Source: Geodermatophilus telluris
Lineage (GTDB): Bacteria > Actinomycetota > Actinomycetes > Mycobacteriales > Geodermatophilaceae
Assembly (NCBI RefSeq): GCF_900102745.1
Contig: NZ_FMZF01000001.1
Coordinates: 992,001 to 1,056,000 of the forward strand
Direction: 5' to 3'
Length of the DNA stretch: 64,000 nucleotides
The stretch's first letter is position 1. Each line of letters opens with the position of its first letter. This document shows, piece after piece, positions 16,363-25,030 of the stretch. Made by a program: the position numbers and the translations under genes. The notes beneath the pieces were generated by a model. It was not told the DNA's origin. It worked only from the letters and a program-made list of their open reading frames with translations, and did not search any database.

Positions 16363-17427
16363 GTGAGCGCGACCCCCCTCCCCGACCCCCGGACCCGTCC
16401 CTCCGACGGCGCCCCGGCCGGCGTCGCGCCCGGGACCGGCGGGCTGGTCGACCGGCACGGCCGGGTGGCCACCGACCTGCGCGTCTCGCTGACCGACCGC
16501 TGCAACCTGCGCTGCACCTACTGCATGCCGCCCGAGGGGCTGCAGTGGCTGCCCAAGGTCGAGCAGCTCACCGACGACGAGGTCGCCCGGCTGGTCCGCA
16601 TCGGCGTCGAGGAGCTCGGCATCCGCGAGGTCCGCTTCACCGGCGGCGAGCCGCTGCTGCGCCCGGGACTGGTCGGCATCGTCGCCGCGGCCACCGCGCT
16701 CGCGCCCCGGCCCGAGGTCAGCCTCACCACCAACGCCATCGGCCTGGCGCGCGTCGCCCCCGCCCTGGCCGATGCCGGCCTGGACCGCATCAACGTCAGC
16801 CTCGACACCCTCGACCGCGAGCGGTTCCGGCAGCTGACCCACCGCGACCGGCTCGACGACGTCCTCGCCGGGCTGCGGGCCGCCCAGGACGCCGGGCTCA
16901 CGCCGGTCAAGGTCAACGCGGTCCTGCTGCGCGGCATCAACGAGGCCGACGCCGTCCCCCTGCTCGACTTCTGCCTCGAGCACGGCTACCAGCTGCGCTT
17001 CATCGAGCAGATGCCGCTGGACGCCCACCACGCGTGGACCCGCGGCGAGATGGTGACCGCGGAGGACATCCTCGAGCGGCTGTCGGCCGCGCACGACCTC
17101 ACGCCCGACACCGAGGAGCGGGGGTCGGCTCCCGCCGAGCGCTGGCTGGTCGACGGCGGGCCGGCCACGGTCGGGGTGATCGCCTCGGTCACCCGCTCCT
17201 TCTGCGGCACCTGCGACCGCACCCGGCTCACCGCCGACGGCCAGATCCGCAACTGTCTGTTCGCCCGCGAGGAGTCCGACCTGCGGACGGCGATGCGCGA
17301 GGGCGCCAGCGACGCCGAGCTGGCCGACCGCTGGCGGATCGCCACGCTGGCCAAGCTCCCCGGCCACGGCATCGACGACCCGAGCTTCCTGCAGCCGAGC
17401 CGGCCGATGTCGGCCATCGGCGGCTGA
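16363..17427 (+). CDS. moaA: GTP 3',8-cyclase MoaA
   Basis: Radical SAM enzyme for the first step of molybdenum cofactor synthesis, converting GTP to 3',8-cyclo-7,8-dihydro-GTP. The 354-residue protein has the N-terminal [4Fe-4S] motif CNLRCTYC (Cys47, Cys51, Cys54) and the SAM-binding FTGGEPLLRP. The second cluster is CGTCDRTRLTADGQIRNC (Cys281, Cys284, Cys298), which binds GTP. The C-terminus ends in the required Gly-Gly tail (MSAIGG). GTG at 16363 sits just after a -10 element, so the transcript is probably leaderless. A moaD-like gene follows 5 bases later; moaC is not in the window. Confidence 0.96.
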   Translation: MSATPLPDPRTRPSDGAPAGVAPGTGGLVDRHGRVATDLRVSLTDRCNLRCTYCMPPEGLQWLPKVEQLTDDEVARLVRIGVEELGIREVRFTGGEPLLRPGLVGIVAAATALAPRPEVSLTTNAIGLARVAPALADAGLDRINVSLDTLDRERFRQLTHRDRLDDVLAGLRAAQDAGLTPVKVNAVLLRGINEADAVPLLDFCLEHGYQLRFIEQMPLDAHHAWTRGEMVTAEDILERLSAAHDLTPDTEERGSAPAERWLVDGGPATVGVIASVTRSFCGTCDRTRLTADGQIRNCLFAREESDLRTAMREGASDAELADRWRIATLAKLPGHGIDDPSFLQPSRPMSAIGG

Positions 17428-17432
17428 GCCCC

Positions 17433-17681
17433 GTGGCCGGGACCGTCACCGTCCGCTACTTCGCCGGCGCCCGCGCGGCCGCCGGCGTGGACACCGAGAC
17501 CCGCGCGGCCGGCACGCTCGAGGAGCTGGTCGGCGCGATGGTCGCGGCCCACGGCGAGCGGCTGGGGAAGGTGCTCACCGCCTGCTCGTTCCTGGTCGAC
17601 GGGACGCAGACGCGCGACCGCGCGGTGCCGCTGTCGCCCGGGGCCACGGTCGACGTGCTGCCCCCCTTCGCGGGAGGATGA
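17433..17681 (+). CDS. moaD: MoaD/ThiS family sulfur carrier protein
   Basis: An 82-residue beta-grasp ubiquitin-like protein ending in Gly-Gly (VDVLPPFAGG). That tail is adenylated and thiocarboxylated so the protein can donate sulfur to precursor Z through molybdopterin synthase. It follows moaA by 5 bases, which favours the MoaD role over ThiS. Its partner MoaE is encoded about 4.5 kb away at 22153-22578. Start is GTG at 17433. Confidence 0.88.
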   Translation: MAGTVTVRYFAGARAAAGVDTETRAAGTLEELVGAMVAAHGERLGKVLTACSFLVDGTQTRDRAVPLSPGATVDVLPPFAGG

Positions 17682-17738
17682 CCGTCCGCCTGTGAGCAGG
17701 CCTGCCCGTCCGAACCCCTCCTCCCCCCGGGTCGCGCC

Positions 17739-19127
17739 GTGATCGAGTGGCTGCTGGTCCTCGTCGGCGTCCTGCTCGTCCTGGCCTGCGCCGGCTTCGT
17801 GGCCTTCGAGTTCTCCCTGGTCACCGTCGACCGGGCCACCGTCGAGCGGGAGGCCGCCGCGGGTGTGCGCGGGGCGCCGGGCGTGCTCGCCGCGCTGCGC
17901 ACGCTGTCCACGCAGCTGTCGGGCGCCCAGCTCGGCATCACCGTCACCAACCTGGCCATCGGCTTCGTGGCCGAGCCCTCCATCGCGGCGCTGCTGCGCG
18001 GGCCGCTGGAGTCGGTGGGCCTGTCCGGCGCCGCGGCCCGGTCGGTCTCGATCACCCTCGCCCTGGTGCTGGCCACCGTGCTCACCATGGTCTTCGGCGA
18101 GCTGGTGCCCAAGAACGTGGCGATCAGCGAGCCGCTGCGCACCGCGAAGGCGGTCGCGGGCTTCCAGGGCGGCTTCACCCGCGCCACCGCGCTGGTCATC
18201 CGGCTGCTCAACGGCTGGGCCGACGTCCTGCTGCGCCGGCTCTTCGGTGTCGAGCCCCAGGAGGAGCTGGCCTCGGCCCGCTCCCCGGAGGAGCTGACCT
18301 CGCTGGTCCGCCGCTCGGGCCGGCAGGGGACGCTGCCGGCCGAGACGGCGGTGCTGCTGGAGCGCGGCCTGGCCTTCGGTGAGCTGCGCGCCAGCGACGC
18401 CGCCACCCCGCGCACCCGGATGACCACCGTGGACGCCGGGGCGCCGGTCGCCGCGGTGCTCACCGTCGCCCGCGAGTCGGGTCACTCGCGCTTCCCCGTG
18501 GTCACTCCCGCCGGGGTCGACGACGTGGTGGGGATGGTGCACGTGAAACACGCCCTCGCCGTCGCCCGCGACCGGCGGGAGGACACCCCCGTGTCGGCGG
18601 TGATGCTGCCGGCGCTGTTCGTGCCGACCTCGCGCCGCCTCGACGACCTGCTCGGTGACCTGCGCCGGGGCGGCCTGCAGATGGCCGTCGTCGTCGACGA
18701 GTACGGCGGCACCGACGGCGTGGTGACCGTCGAGGACCTCGTCGAGGAGCTGGTCGGCGACCTCAGCGACGAGCACGACACCGAGACCGGGGACGCCGTC
18801 GTCGACCGCGGCGACGGGACCTGGTCGGTGTCGGGCCTGCTGCGCCCCGACGAGGTCGCGGCGGCCACCGGCCTGGCCGTCCCGTCCGACCGGCACTACG
18901 AGACCCTCGGCGGCCTCGTGCTGCACGTGCTGGGCCGCATCCCCGACGTCGGCGACCGGATCGAGGCGCGGCCCACGCTGCCGCCCGAGCTGGCCGCCGA
19001 GGCCGAGGGCCTGCCGGCCGGGGTGTGGGTGCAGGTCGAGCGGGTCGACGGCACCCGCGTGGAGCGGGCCGTCGTCGGCGGCCTGCCCGCGACGTCCGGC
19101 GACGAGCAGGAGGACGACCGTGGGTGA
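17739..19127 (+). CDS. CorC/HlyC-type membrane protein with CBS pair (first of two)
   Basis: A 462-residue member of the CNNM/CorC family. The N-terminal DUF21 domain has about four membrane segments, starting MIEWLLVLVGVLLVLACAGF, with a conserved LGITVTNLAIGF helix and the motif FGELVPKNVAIS. A CBS pair follows (SGHSRFPVVTPAGVDDVVGMVHVK, then LQMAVVVDEYGGTDGVVTVEDLVEELVGD), and then a CorC_HlyC domain. Members act in Mg2+/Co2+ export or membrane integrity. Translation starts at GTG 17739 and the end overlaps the next paralogue by 8 bases, so the pair is one operon. Confidence 0.9.
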   Translation: MIEWLLVLVGVLLVLACAGFVAFEFSLVTVDRATVEREAAAGVRGAPGVLAALRTLSTQLSGAQLGITVTNLAIGFVAEPSIAALLRGPLESVGLSGAAARSVSITLALVLATVLTMVFGELVPKNVAISEPLRTAKAVAGFQGGFTRATALVIRLLNGWADVLLRRLFGVEPQEELASARSPEELTSLVRRSGRQGTLPAETAVLLERGLAFGELRASDAATPRTRMTTVDAGAPVAAVLTVARESGHSRFPVVTPAGVDDVVGMVHVKHALAVARDRREDTPVSAVMLPALFVPTSRRLDDLLGDLRRGGLQMAVVVDEYGGTDGVVTVEDLVEELVGDLSDEHDTETGDAVVDRGDGTWSVSGLLRPDEVAAATGLAVPSDRHYETLGGLVLHVLGRIPDVGDRIEARPTLPPELAAEAEGLPAGVWVQVERVDGTRVERAVVGGLPATSGDEQEDDRG

Positions 19128-20184
19128 CTGGGTCGGCGTCCTCGTCGCCGTCGTGCTGCTGCTGGCCAACGCGTTCTTCGTCGGCGCGGAGTTCGCGCTG
19201 ATCTCCGCGCGCCGCTCGTCGATCGAGCCGCTGGCCGAGGCCGGCTCGCGCCGCGCCCGGACGACGCTGGCGGCGATGGAGCGGGTGTCGCTGATGATGG
19301 CCGGCGCCCAGCTCGGCATCACCGTCTGCTCGCTGGGCCTGGGCGCCATCGGTGAGCCCGCGGTCGCGCACCTGCTCGAGCCGGTGTTCGCGCTGCTGTC
19401 GGTGCCCGAGGCGCTGGTGCACCCGATCGCCTTCGTCCTCGCGCTCACCCTCGTCGTGGCGCTGCACGTGGTGATCGGCGAGATGGTGCCCAAGAACCTG
19501 GCGCTGGCCGGACCCGACCGCGCGGCGCTGGCGCTGGCCCCGCCGCTGGCCGCCGTCGTCACCGTCCTCAAGCCGGTCATCGTCGCCCTCAACGCGCTGG
19601 CCAACGGCGCGCTGCGGCTGCTGCGGGTGCAGCCCCGCGACGAGGTGGCCAGCGCCTTCACCCGCGACGAGGTGGCCGGCCTCATCGACGAGTCGCGGGC
19701 CGGCGGCCTGCTCGACGAGCGCGGCCACGAGCTGCTCACCGGCGCGCTGGGTCTGGAGGACCGCGACACCCGCTCGGTGCTCATCCCGCGGGCGGCGCTG
19801 ACCGTCGTCGCGCCGGGCGACGGCACCGCCGCCGTCGAGCGGGCGGCCGCGGCGACCGGTTTCTCCCGCTTCCCCGTGGCCGACGGCGACCGGCTGCTCG
19901 GCTACGTGCACGTCAAGGACGTGCTGGTGCCCGACGGCGCCCCCGAGCCACGGGTCCGCGACATCACCCGCCCGCTGCCGCGGGTGGACGCCGCCGACGA
20001 CCTGCGCCGCACCCTCGGCGTCATGCAGGCAGGGCGGGCCCAGTTCGCCGCGGTGGCCGACGGCGGCCGGGTGGTCGGCGTGGTGGCCCTGGAGGACATC
20101 CTGGAGGAGCTCGTGGGCGAGATCCGCGACGCCGCCCACCGGGACTCGGCGACCCGGAACACCGAGAGGACGGGAGCACGATGA
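19120..20184 (+). CDS. CorC/HlyC-type membrane protein with CBS pair (second of two)
   Basis: A 354-residue paralogue of the preceding gene. The DUF21 transmembrane domain has AQLGITVCSLGLGAIGEPAV and GEMVPKNLALAGPDRAALAL, followed by a CBS pair (ATGFSRFPVADGDRLLGYVHVKDV, then FAAVADGGRVVGVVALEDILEELVGEI). It ends right after the CBS domains, so the CorC_HlyC C-terminal domain present in its neighbour is missing. Tandem pairs like this are common in actinobacteria and may form heterodimers. Start GTG at 19120 overlaps the upstream stop; the end overlaps the next gene in an ATGA. Confidence 0.88.
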   Translation: MGDWVGVLVAVVLLLANAFFVGAEFALISARRSSIEPLAEAGSRRARTTLAAMERVSLMMAGAQLGITVCSLGLGAIGEPAVAHLLEPVFALLSVPEALVHPIAFVLALTLVVALHVVIGEMVPKNLALAGPDRAALALAPPLAAVVTVLKPVIVALNALANGALRLLRVQPRDEVASAFTRDEVAGLIDESRAGGLLDERGHELLTGALGLEDRDTRSVLIPRAALTVVAPGDGTAAVERAAAATGFSRFPVADGDRLLGYVHVKDVLVPDGAPEPRVRDITRPLPRVDAADDLRRTLGVMQAGRAQFAAVADGGRVVGVVALEDILEELVGEIRDAAHRDSATRNTERTGAR

Positions 20185-20399
20185 GCTTCATCGACAAGGC
20201 GAAGGCCAAGGCGGAGGAACTGCTCGGCCGGGCCGAGGAGGTCTACGGCCAGTCGCACGGCGACGCCGCCGCCCAGGTGGCCGGGGAGGCGCACCGGCTG
20301 GAGGCGGAGGTGGAGCTGGAGGAGGAGCGCGCCCAGGAGGCCGCCCGCGGCTCCGGCACGCCCCGGCCGACCGACGAGGACGGCCGCACGGTCGGCTGA
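20181..20399 (+). CDS. Small charged helical protein, CsbD-like
   Basis: A 72-residue, highly charged protein (MSFIDKAKAKAEELLGRAEE, then LEAEVELEEERAQEAA) predicted to be mostly amphipathic helix. It resembles CsbD/YjbJ-type stress proteins in composition and opening motif, though similarity is weak. Its ATG overlaps the stop of the upstream CorC gene (ATGA at 20181-20184), so it is translationally coupled and the third gene of the operon. Function unknown. Confidence 0.7.
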   Translation: MSFIDKAKAKAEELLGRAEEVYGQSHGDAAAQVAGEAHRLEAEVELEEERAQEAARGSGTPRPTDEDGRTVG

Positions 20400-20410
20400 C
20401 CGGCGCGGGG

Positions 20411-20473
20411 CTCAGCCGTCCGGGCGCGGGGCTCAGCCGTCCAGGCGCAGGGCTCAGCCGTCCAGGCGCAGGG
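20411..20473. repeat. Three 21-bp tandem repeats spanning a stop codon
   Basis: Units 20411-20431, 20432-20452 and 20453-20473 differ at only a few positions. Each contains TCA (TGA on the minus strand) in the same frame. The unit copies the last codons (LRLDG, stop) of the phosphatase gene, so the 3' end has been duplicated twice beyond the functional stop at 20454. Confidence 0.75.
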
Positions 20474-22031
20474 CGACCAGGGCGACGTCGTCCTCGGGCC
20501 GGTCCTGCACCAGCCGCTCGATGAGCTCGTCGCAGAGCGCGCCGAGCGGGCGGTCGGCGAGCTGACGGGCCGCGGCCACCAGCCGGGCCATGCCCGCGTC
20601 GAGGTCGCTGCCGCGCCGCTCGACCAGCCCGTCGGTGTAGAGCAGGACCGTCGTCCCGGGTTCCAGGGCGATCCGCGACTCGGTCCGCGGGCCGGCCGGG
20701 TCGACGCCGAGCAGCAGGTCGCCGGGGCCCTCCGGCAGGGCGACCGGGGTGCCGCCGGGCCGCAGCAGCAGCGGCGGCAGGTGGCCGGCGTTGGACCAGC
20801 ACATCCGCGTGCGCCCGGTCCCGGCGTCCTCCGGCAGCCGCTCGAAGCGGGCCACGGCGGCGGTGGCCAGCGTGTCGACGCCGAGGGTGGCCATCGCGCT
20901 GTCCAGCCCGCGCAGCAGCTCGGCCGGGCCGGCGTCGCTGTAGACGGCGATCCCGCGCAGCAGCGAGCGCAGCTGCCCCATCGCCGCGGCCGCCGCGGTG
21001 TCGTGCCCGACCACGTCGCCGATGACCAGCGTCGTCCCCCCGCCCGGCTGGGCGAAGGCGTCGTACCAGTCGCCACCGACCCGCGCGGCCTCGGCGGCCG
21101 GGGTGTAGCGCACCGCGATCCGGCCCAGCTCCGAGCGGCGCGGCCGGGTGAGCAGGCTGCGCTGCAACGCCTCGGCGAGCTGGCGCTGGCGGGCGAAGAG
21201 CCGGACGTTGTCGAGGGCCAGGCCCACCCGGCCGGCCACCTCGCGGGCGGTGAGCGGGTCGACCGGGCTGGCCCCGGCGAGGAAGGTGAGCGCGCCGATG
21301 ACCCGCTCCCGGCCGGGCAGCGGCACGGCCAGCACCGCCGGCGTGCCCAGCGCGCGGTAGAGCGCGTGCGCCTCGGAGTCGGGCATGGCGGCCAGCACGT
21401 CGGCGCCGTCGGCGGCCACGGTCTGGCCGGCCAGCGCCCGCACCACCGGCGCCACCGCGGGCATGGCCGGCAGCCGCACCGCCGCGTACCGGGCCAGGAC
21501 GTCGCGGAGGGCCGGGTCGCGGTGCCACGACCCCAGGTCGCGCGGGCGCCCCTCGTCGTCGAGGACGGTGAGCAGGCAGCCCTCGCCCAGCTCGGGCACC
21601 ACCAGGCGCGGGATGCGGCGCACCGCCTCGGCCAGGTCCAGCGTGCCGGTCAGCTCGCCGCCGACCCGGGCCAGCAGCGCCAGGCGGTCCTGCGCGAGCC
21701 GGCGGTCGGTGACGTCGGAGAGGTAGAGCGCCAGGCCGCCGTCCAGCGGCACGGCGCGCACCTCGAACCAGCGGTCGAGCGGGGCCGGGTGGAAGGCCTC
21801 GACGGTCTGCGCGTGCCCGGTGGCCACCGCCTGGCGGTAGGCGTGGCCGAACTCGCTGTCGACGGTGGCCGGGAACGCGGCCCAGTAGTCGGTGCCGACC
21901 AGCTCGTCCCAGGTCCGGCCGAGGACGGCCTCACCGGCCGCGTTGACGTAGGTGACCCGCCAGTCCGCGTCGACGGAGAGGTAGCACAGGGGCATCGCCT
22001 CGAGGTGGGCGTCCCGCTGCGGCGCGACCAC
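20454..22031 (-). CDS. PAS-GAF-SpoIIE serine phosphatase
   Basis: A 525-residue cytoplasmic signalling protein. Residues 1-115 are a PAS domain (CYLSVDADWRVTYVNAAGEAVLGR), 125-285 a GAF domain, and about 295-525 a PP2C-type SpoIIE domain. The SpoIIE domain has the metal-binding motifs VGGDWYDAF, VIGDVVGHD, SNAGHLPPLLL and the final RPEDDVALVALRL. Such proteins dephosphorylate anti-anti-sigma factors and so tune alternative sigma factors. GTG at 22031 was chosen because GGGAGG lies about 9 bases upstream; the frame continues to a TTG at 22124. It is a close paralogue of the larger phosphatase at 58482-61103. Confidence 0.88.
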   Translation of the reverse strand: MVAPQRDAHLEAMPLCYLSVDADWRVTYVNAAGEAVLGRTWDELVGTDYWAAFPATVDSEFGHAYRQAVATGHAQTVEAFHPAPLDRWFEVRAVPLDGGLALYLSDVTDRRLAQDRLALLARVGGELTGTLDLAEAVRRIPRLVVPELGEGCLLTVLDDEGRPRDLGSWHRDPALRDVLARYAAVRLPAMPAVAPVVRALAGQTVAADGADVLAAMPDSEAHALYRALGTPAVLAVPLPGRERVIGALTFLAGASPVDPLTAREVAGRVGLALDNVRLFARQRQLAEALQRSLLTRPRRSELGRIAVRYTPAAEAARVGGDWYDAFAQPGGGTTLVIGDVVGHDTAAAAAMGQLRSLLRGIAVYSDAGPAELLRGLDSAMATLGVDTLATAAVARFERLPEDAGTGRTRMCWSNAGHLPPLLLRPGGTPVALPEGPGDLLLGVDPAGPRTESRIALEPGTTVLLYTDGLVERRGSDLDAGMARLVAAARQLADRPLGALCDELIERLVQDRPEDDVALVALRLDG

Positions 22032-22152
22032 GGGCGTGCACCTCCCGTCGCTGCGGTGACGGCCGGAGAGCGCCCCACCCTCGGAGTCAGCGCCTGTTGT
22101 GCCACGGGCGTCCGACCCGGTCAAGCACCCGCGCCGCGGCGCACCACCGGAC

Positions 22153-22578
22153 TCAGGGGCAGGCGACCCACTCCTCGGCGCCGTCGGTGAAGACCTGCCG
22201 CTTCCAGATCGGCAGCCGCTTCTTCACCTCGTCCACGAGCTCGGCGCAGGCGCGGAAGGCCTCGCCGCGGTGCGCGGCGCTGACCGCGCAGGCCAGCGCC
22301 ACGTCGCCGATGCCCAGCAGGCCGACCCGGTGCGAGACGGCGACCGCGCGGACCCCGGGCCGGGCGGCGAACTCCTCGGCCAGCTCGACGACCACCTGCT
22401 CCGCCGTCGGGTGGCCGACGTACTCCAGCTCGGTCACCGACCGGCCGCCGTCGACGTCGCGGACGACGCCGGAGAAGGAGACGACGGCCCCGGCACCGCG
22501 GTCGGCCACCGCCTGCTCGTGCTCGGCGACCGACAGCGGCTCGTCGACGACTCGGGCGATCAGAAGGCCGGCGGTCAC
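22153..22578 (-). CDS. moaE: Molybdopterin synthase catalytic subunit MoaE
   Basis: A 141-residue MoaE, which together with thiocarboxylated MoaD converts cyclic pyranopterin monophosphate to molybdopterin. Conserved segments are VVSFSGVVRD, LEYVGHPTAEQ, VAVSHRVGLLGIGDVALACAVSAAHR and EVKKRLPIWKRQVFTDG, which contains the catalytic lysines. GTG at 22578 overlaps the stop of the upstream mocA-like gene by 4 bases, so it is translationally coupled as the last gene of the mod/moa operon. Confidence 0.95.
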   Translation of the reverse strand: MTAGLLIARVVDEPLSVAEHEQAVADRGAGAVVSFSGVVRDVDGGRSVTELEYVGHPTAEQVVVELAEEFAARPGVRAVAVSHRVGLLGIGDVALACAVSAAHRGEAFRACAELVDEVKKRLPIWKRQVFTDGAEEWVACP

Positions 22579-23156
22579 GGCGCCGAAGCTACCCCGCCGG
22601 GCGGCACGTCGAGGTCGACCGGGTCGGCCAGGCCGGTGCAGTCGACCTCGGTGACGGCGTGCGCGGCCAGGTAGCGGCGGGCGCCCTCGTCACCCGTGGC
22701 GGTGGTGGCCACCCCGGCCCAGTGCTCCCGGCCCAGGAGCACCGGGTGGCCGCGGACGCCGTCGTAGGTGGCGACGGCCAGCGCGTCGGGGGCGGCGTGC
22801 GCGGCGACCGTGCGCAGCGCCTCCGGCGTCATCCCGGGCATGTCCACGAGGGTGACCAGGGCGGCGTCGACCCGCCCCGGCCAGCCGCGCAGGCCGTCCA
22901 GGCCGGTGCGCAGGCTCGAGGCCATGCCGGTCTCCCAGTCGCGGTTGGCCAGCACGGTGGCGCCGTCGAGGTCGGCGGTGCGCCAGACGTCCACCGCCCG
23001 GGCGCCGAGGACGACGAGCACCGGGTCGCACACCGCCCGCGCCGTCCGCACCGCCCGCTCGACCAGCAGGCTGCCCCCGTACTCGACCAGGGCCTTGGGC
23101 ATCCCGTAGCGGCGTCCCCCGCCCGCGGCGAGGACCAGACCGGCGACCGTGCTCAC
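22575..23156 (-). CDS. mocA: Molybdenum cofactor nucleotidyltransferase, MocA-like
   Basis: A 193-residue NTP transferase with the opening LVLAAGGGRRYGMPKALVEYGG, the acidic metal site LVDMPGMT and YDGVRGHPVLL. The RGHPVLL motif and the absence of MobA-specific features point to MocA, which makes the cytosine dinucleotide cofactor used by xanthine-oxidase/CO-dehydrogenase enzymes. MobA, by contrast, makes the guanine form. This matches the XdhC and CoxDE genes 13-15 kb away. It lies 27 bases downstream of modC and overlaps moaE by 4 bases. CTP versus GTP preference is inferred. Confidence 0.8.
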   Translation of the reverse strand: MSTVAGLVLAAGGGRRYGMPKALVEYGGSLLVERAVRTARAVCDPVLVVLGARAVDVWRTADLDGATVLANRDWETGMASSLRTGLDGLRGWPGRVDAALVTLVDMPGMTPEALRTVAAHAAPDALAVATYDGVRGHPVLLGREHWAGVATTATGDEGARRYLAAHAVTEVDCTGLADPVDLDVPPGGVASAP

Positions 23157-23183
23157 GCCCGCCAGCCTGTCACCGCGCTCCTG

Positions 23184-24236
23184 TCAGCGTGCGTAGACGG
23201 TGACCTCGGAGGCCTTGACCACCGCCCACACCGGCGAGCCCGGCGCCAGCCCCAGCTCGGCGAACGCGGTCGCGGTGACGTCGGCGAGCAGCGGCACCTC
23301 GCCGTCGAGCTCGCAGCGCACCGTGGAGCCGTGCGGGGTCGCCCCGGCCACCCGCGCCGGCCAGGCGTTGCGCGGGCTGCCCGCGGGCCGGGACGGGTAG
23401 AGCGCCACCGACTCCGGGCGGATGGCCACCAGCACCGGGCCGGCCGCGGGCTCGGCGACCGCGACCGTCCCGCCACCGGCCAGCCGCACGGTCAGCCCCT
23501 CCCCCGTGCCGGGCAGCAGCGAGAGCCCGACCAGCCGGGCCACGTAGTCGGTGCGCGGGTGCCGGGCGACGTCGGCGGGCGTGCCGGCCTGCACGACGGC
23601 GCCGTCCTCGACCACCAGCACCCGGTCGGCCAGCGCCGTCGCGTCGACCGGGTCGTGGGTGACCAGCACGGTGCTGCCCCCGAACTCCGCGAGGTGGCGG
23701 CGCAGCTCGGCGCGCACGGCCAGCCGGGTGCGGGCGTCGAGCGCCGACAGCGGCTCGTCGAGCAGCAGCAGCGCGGGGTCGCCGACGAGCGCGCGGGCCA
23801 GCGCCGCCCGCTGCGCCTGCCCGCCGGAGAGCTGCCCGGGCCGGCGGGCGCCGAGGTCGGCCAGGCCCACCCGGTCGAGCCACCCGGCCGCCGCCCGCCG
23901 CGCCGCGGCCCGCGACGCCCCCCGGGTGCGCGGGCCGAAGGCGACGTTGTCCAGCACCGACAGGTGGGGGAAGAGCAGGTGGTCCTGGAAGACCATGCCG
24001 AGGGGGCGCCGGTGGGCGGGCAGGTGCACGCCGGCCGCGACGTCGTCCCACGGCCGCCCGTCGACGGCCACCCGGCCACCGTCGGGCGGCAGCAGGCCGG
24101 CGAGCACACGCAGCAGCGTGGACTTGCCCGCGCCGTTGGGCCCGAGGACGGCGAGCACCTCGCCGTCGGCGACCTCGAGGCCGACGTCGACGGGGAGCGT
24201 GCCCCGGCGGACGACGACGTGCGCCTGCAGGCTCAC
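23184..24236 (-). CDS. modC: Molybdate ABC transporter ATPase
   Basis: A 350-residue ATP-binding subunit of the molybdate importer. Walker A GPNGAGKS is near residue 33, Q-loop VFQDHLLFPHLSVLDNV, signature LSGGQAQRAALARAL, Walker B LLLLDEPLSALD and switch VTHD. The C-terminal 100 residues hold TOBE-type folds (LVAIRPESVALY, then VRCELDGEVPLLADVTATAFAELGL) that bind oxyanion for regulation. GTG at 24236 overlaps the modB stop by 4 bases. It energises uptake together with ModB and ModA at the cytoplasmic membrane. Confidence 0.93.
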   Translation of the reverse strand: MSLQAHVVVRRGTLPVDVGLEVADGEVLAVLGPNGAGKSTLLRVLAGLLPPDGGRVAVDGRPWDDVAAGVHLPAHRRPLGMVFQDHLLFPHLSVLDNVAFGPRTRGASRAAARRAAAGWLDRVGLADLGARRPGQLSGGQAQRAALARALVGDPALLLLDEPLSALDARTRLAVRAELRRHLAEFGGSTVLVTHDPVDATALADRVLVVEDGAVVQAGTPADVARHPRTDYVARLVGLSLLPGTGEGLTVRLAGGGTVAVAEPAAGPVLVAIRPESVALYPSRPAGSPRNAWPARVAGATPHGSTVRCELDGEVPLLADVTATAFAELGLAPGSPVWAVVKASEVTVYAR

Positions 24237-25030
24237 CCGGCCGCTCCCCCGCGGCCGAGCCAGCGGTCGCGCAGCAGCAGGAGGGTGGCCACCGAGACGA
24301 GGAGGAGGACCAGGGAGAGCACGATCGCCGCCTGCGGGTCGCGCTGCAGCGCCAGGTAGACGGCGAGCGGCATCGTCTGCGTGGTGCCGGGAAAGTTGCC
24401 GGCGAAGGTGATCGTGGCGCCGAACTCCCCCAGGGCCCGGGCCCAGCACAGCACCGCGCCCGCGGCGACGCCCGGGGCCACCAGCGGGAGGGTGACCCGG
24501 CGGAAGGTGGTCCAGCGGTCGGCGCCGAGGGTGGCGGCGGCGTCCTCGTAGCGGGCGTCGGCGGCCCGCAGCGCGCCCTCGACGCTGATCACGAGGAAGG
24601 GCATCGCCACGAACGTCTCGGCGATGACGACGGCGGCGGTGGTGAACGGGATGGTGACCCCGGTGGTCCCGGCCAGCCAGCTGCCGACGATGCCCTGCCG
24701 CCCCAGCACGAGGAACAGCGCGACGCCGCCGACGACCGGGGGCAGCACCAGCGGCACGGTGACCAGCGCCCGCAACACCGCCCGGCCCCGCGCCCGCGAG
24801 CGGGCCAGCACCCAGGCCAGCGGCACGCCGAGCACGACGGAGACCGCGGTGGCCAGCGTGGCCGAGAGCAGCGACAGCCGCAGCGCCTGCCCGACGCCGG
24901 GCGCGGTGAGCAGCGTGCCCAGCTGCGTCCAGGGGGTCCTGACCAGCAGCCCGGCCAGCGGCAGGACGAGGAAGGCGACCGCGAGGGTGGCCGGGACCAG
25001 CAGCGGCGCCGGCGTGCGCTCGCGCCTCAC
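24233..25030 (-). CDS. modB: Molybdate ABC transporter permease
   Basis: A 265-residue inner-membrane permease with about six hydrophobic segments. The coupling (EAA) loop reads DAAATLGADRWTTFRRVTLPLVAPGVAAG, contacting ModC. The GEFGATITFAGNFPGTTQTMPLAVY segment is characteristic of ModB. GTG at 25030 overlaps the modA stop by 4 bases and the 3' end overlaps modC by 4 bases. Confidence 0.93.
   Translation of the reverse strand: MRRERTPAPLLVPATLAVAFLVLPLAGLLVRTPWTQLGTLLTAPGVGQALRLSLLSATLATAVSVVLGVPLAWVLARSRARGRAVLRALVTVPLVLPPVVGGVALFLVLGRQGIVGSWLAGTTGVTIPFTTAAVVIAETFVAMPFLVISVEGALRAADARYEDAAATLGADRWTTFRRVTLPLVAPGVAAGAVLCWARALGEFGATITFAGNFPGTTQTMPLAVYLALQRDPQAAIVLSLVLLLVSVATLLLLRDRWLGRGGAAG

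Noticed and set aside
22575-23156. Annotation as MobA (guanylyltransferase)
   Set aside because: The RGHPVLL motif and the context with XdhC/CoxDE fit MocA (cytidylyltransferase) better; without a profile search this remains a preference.
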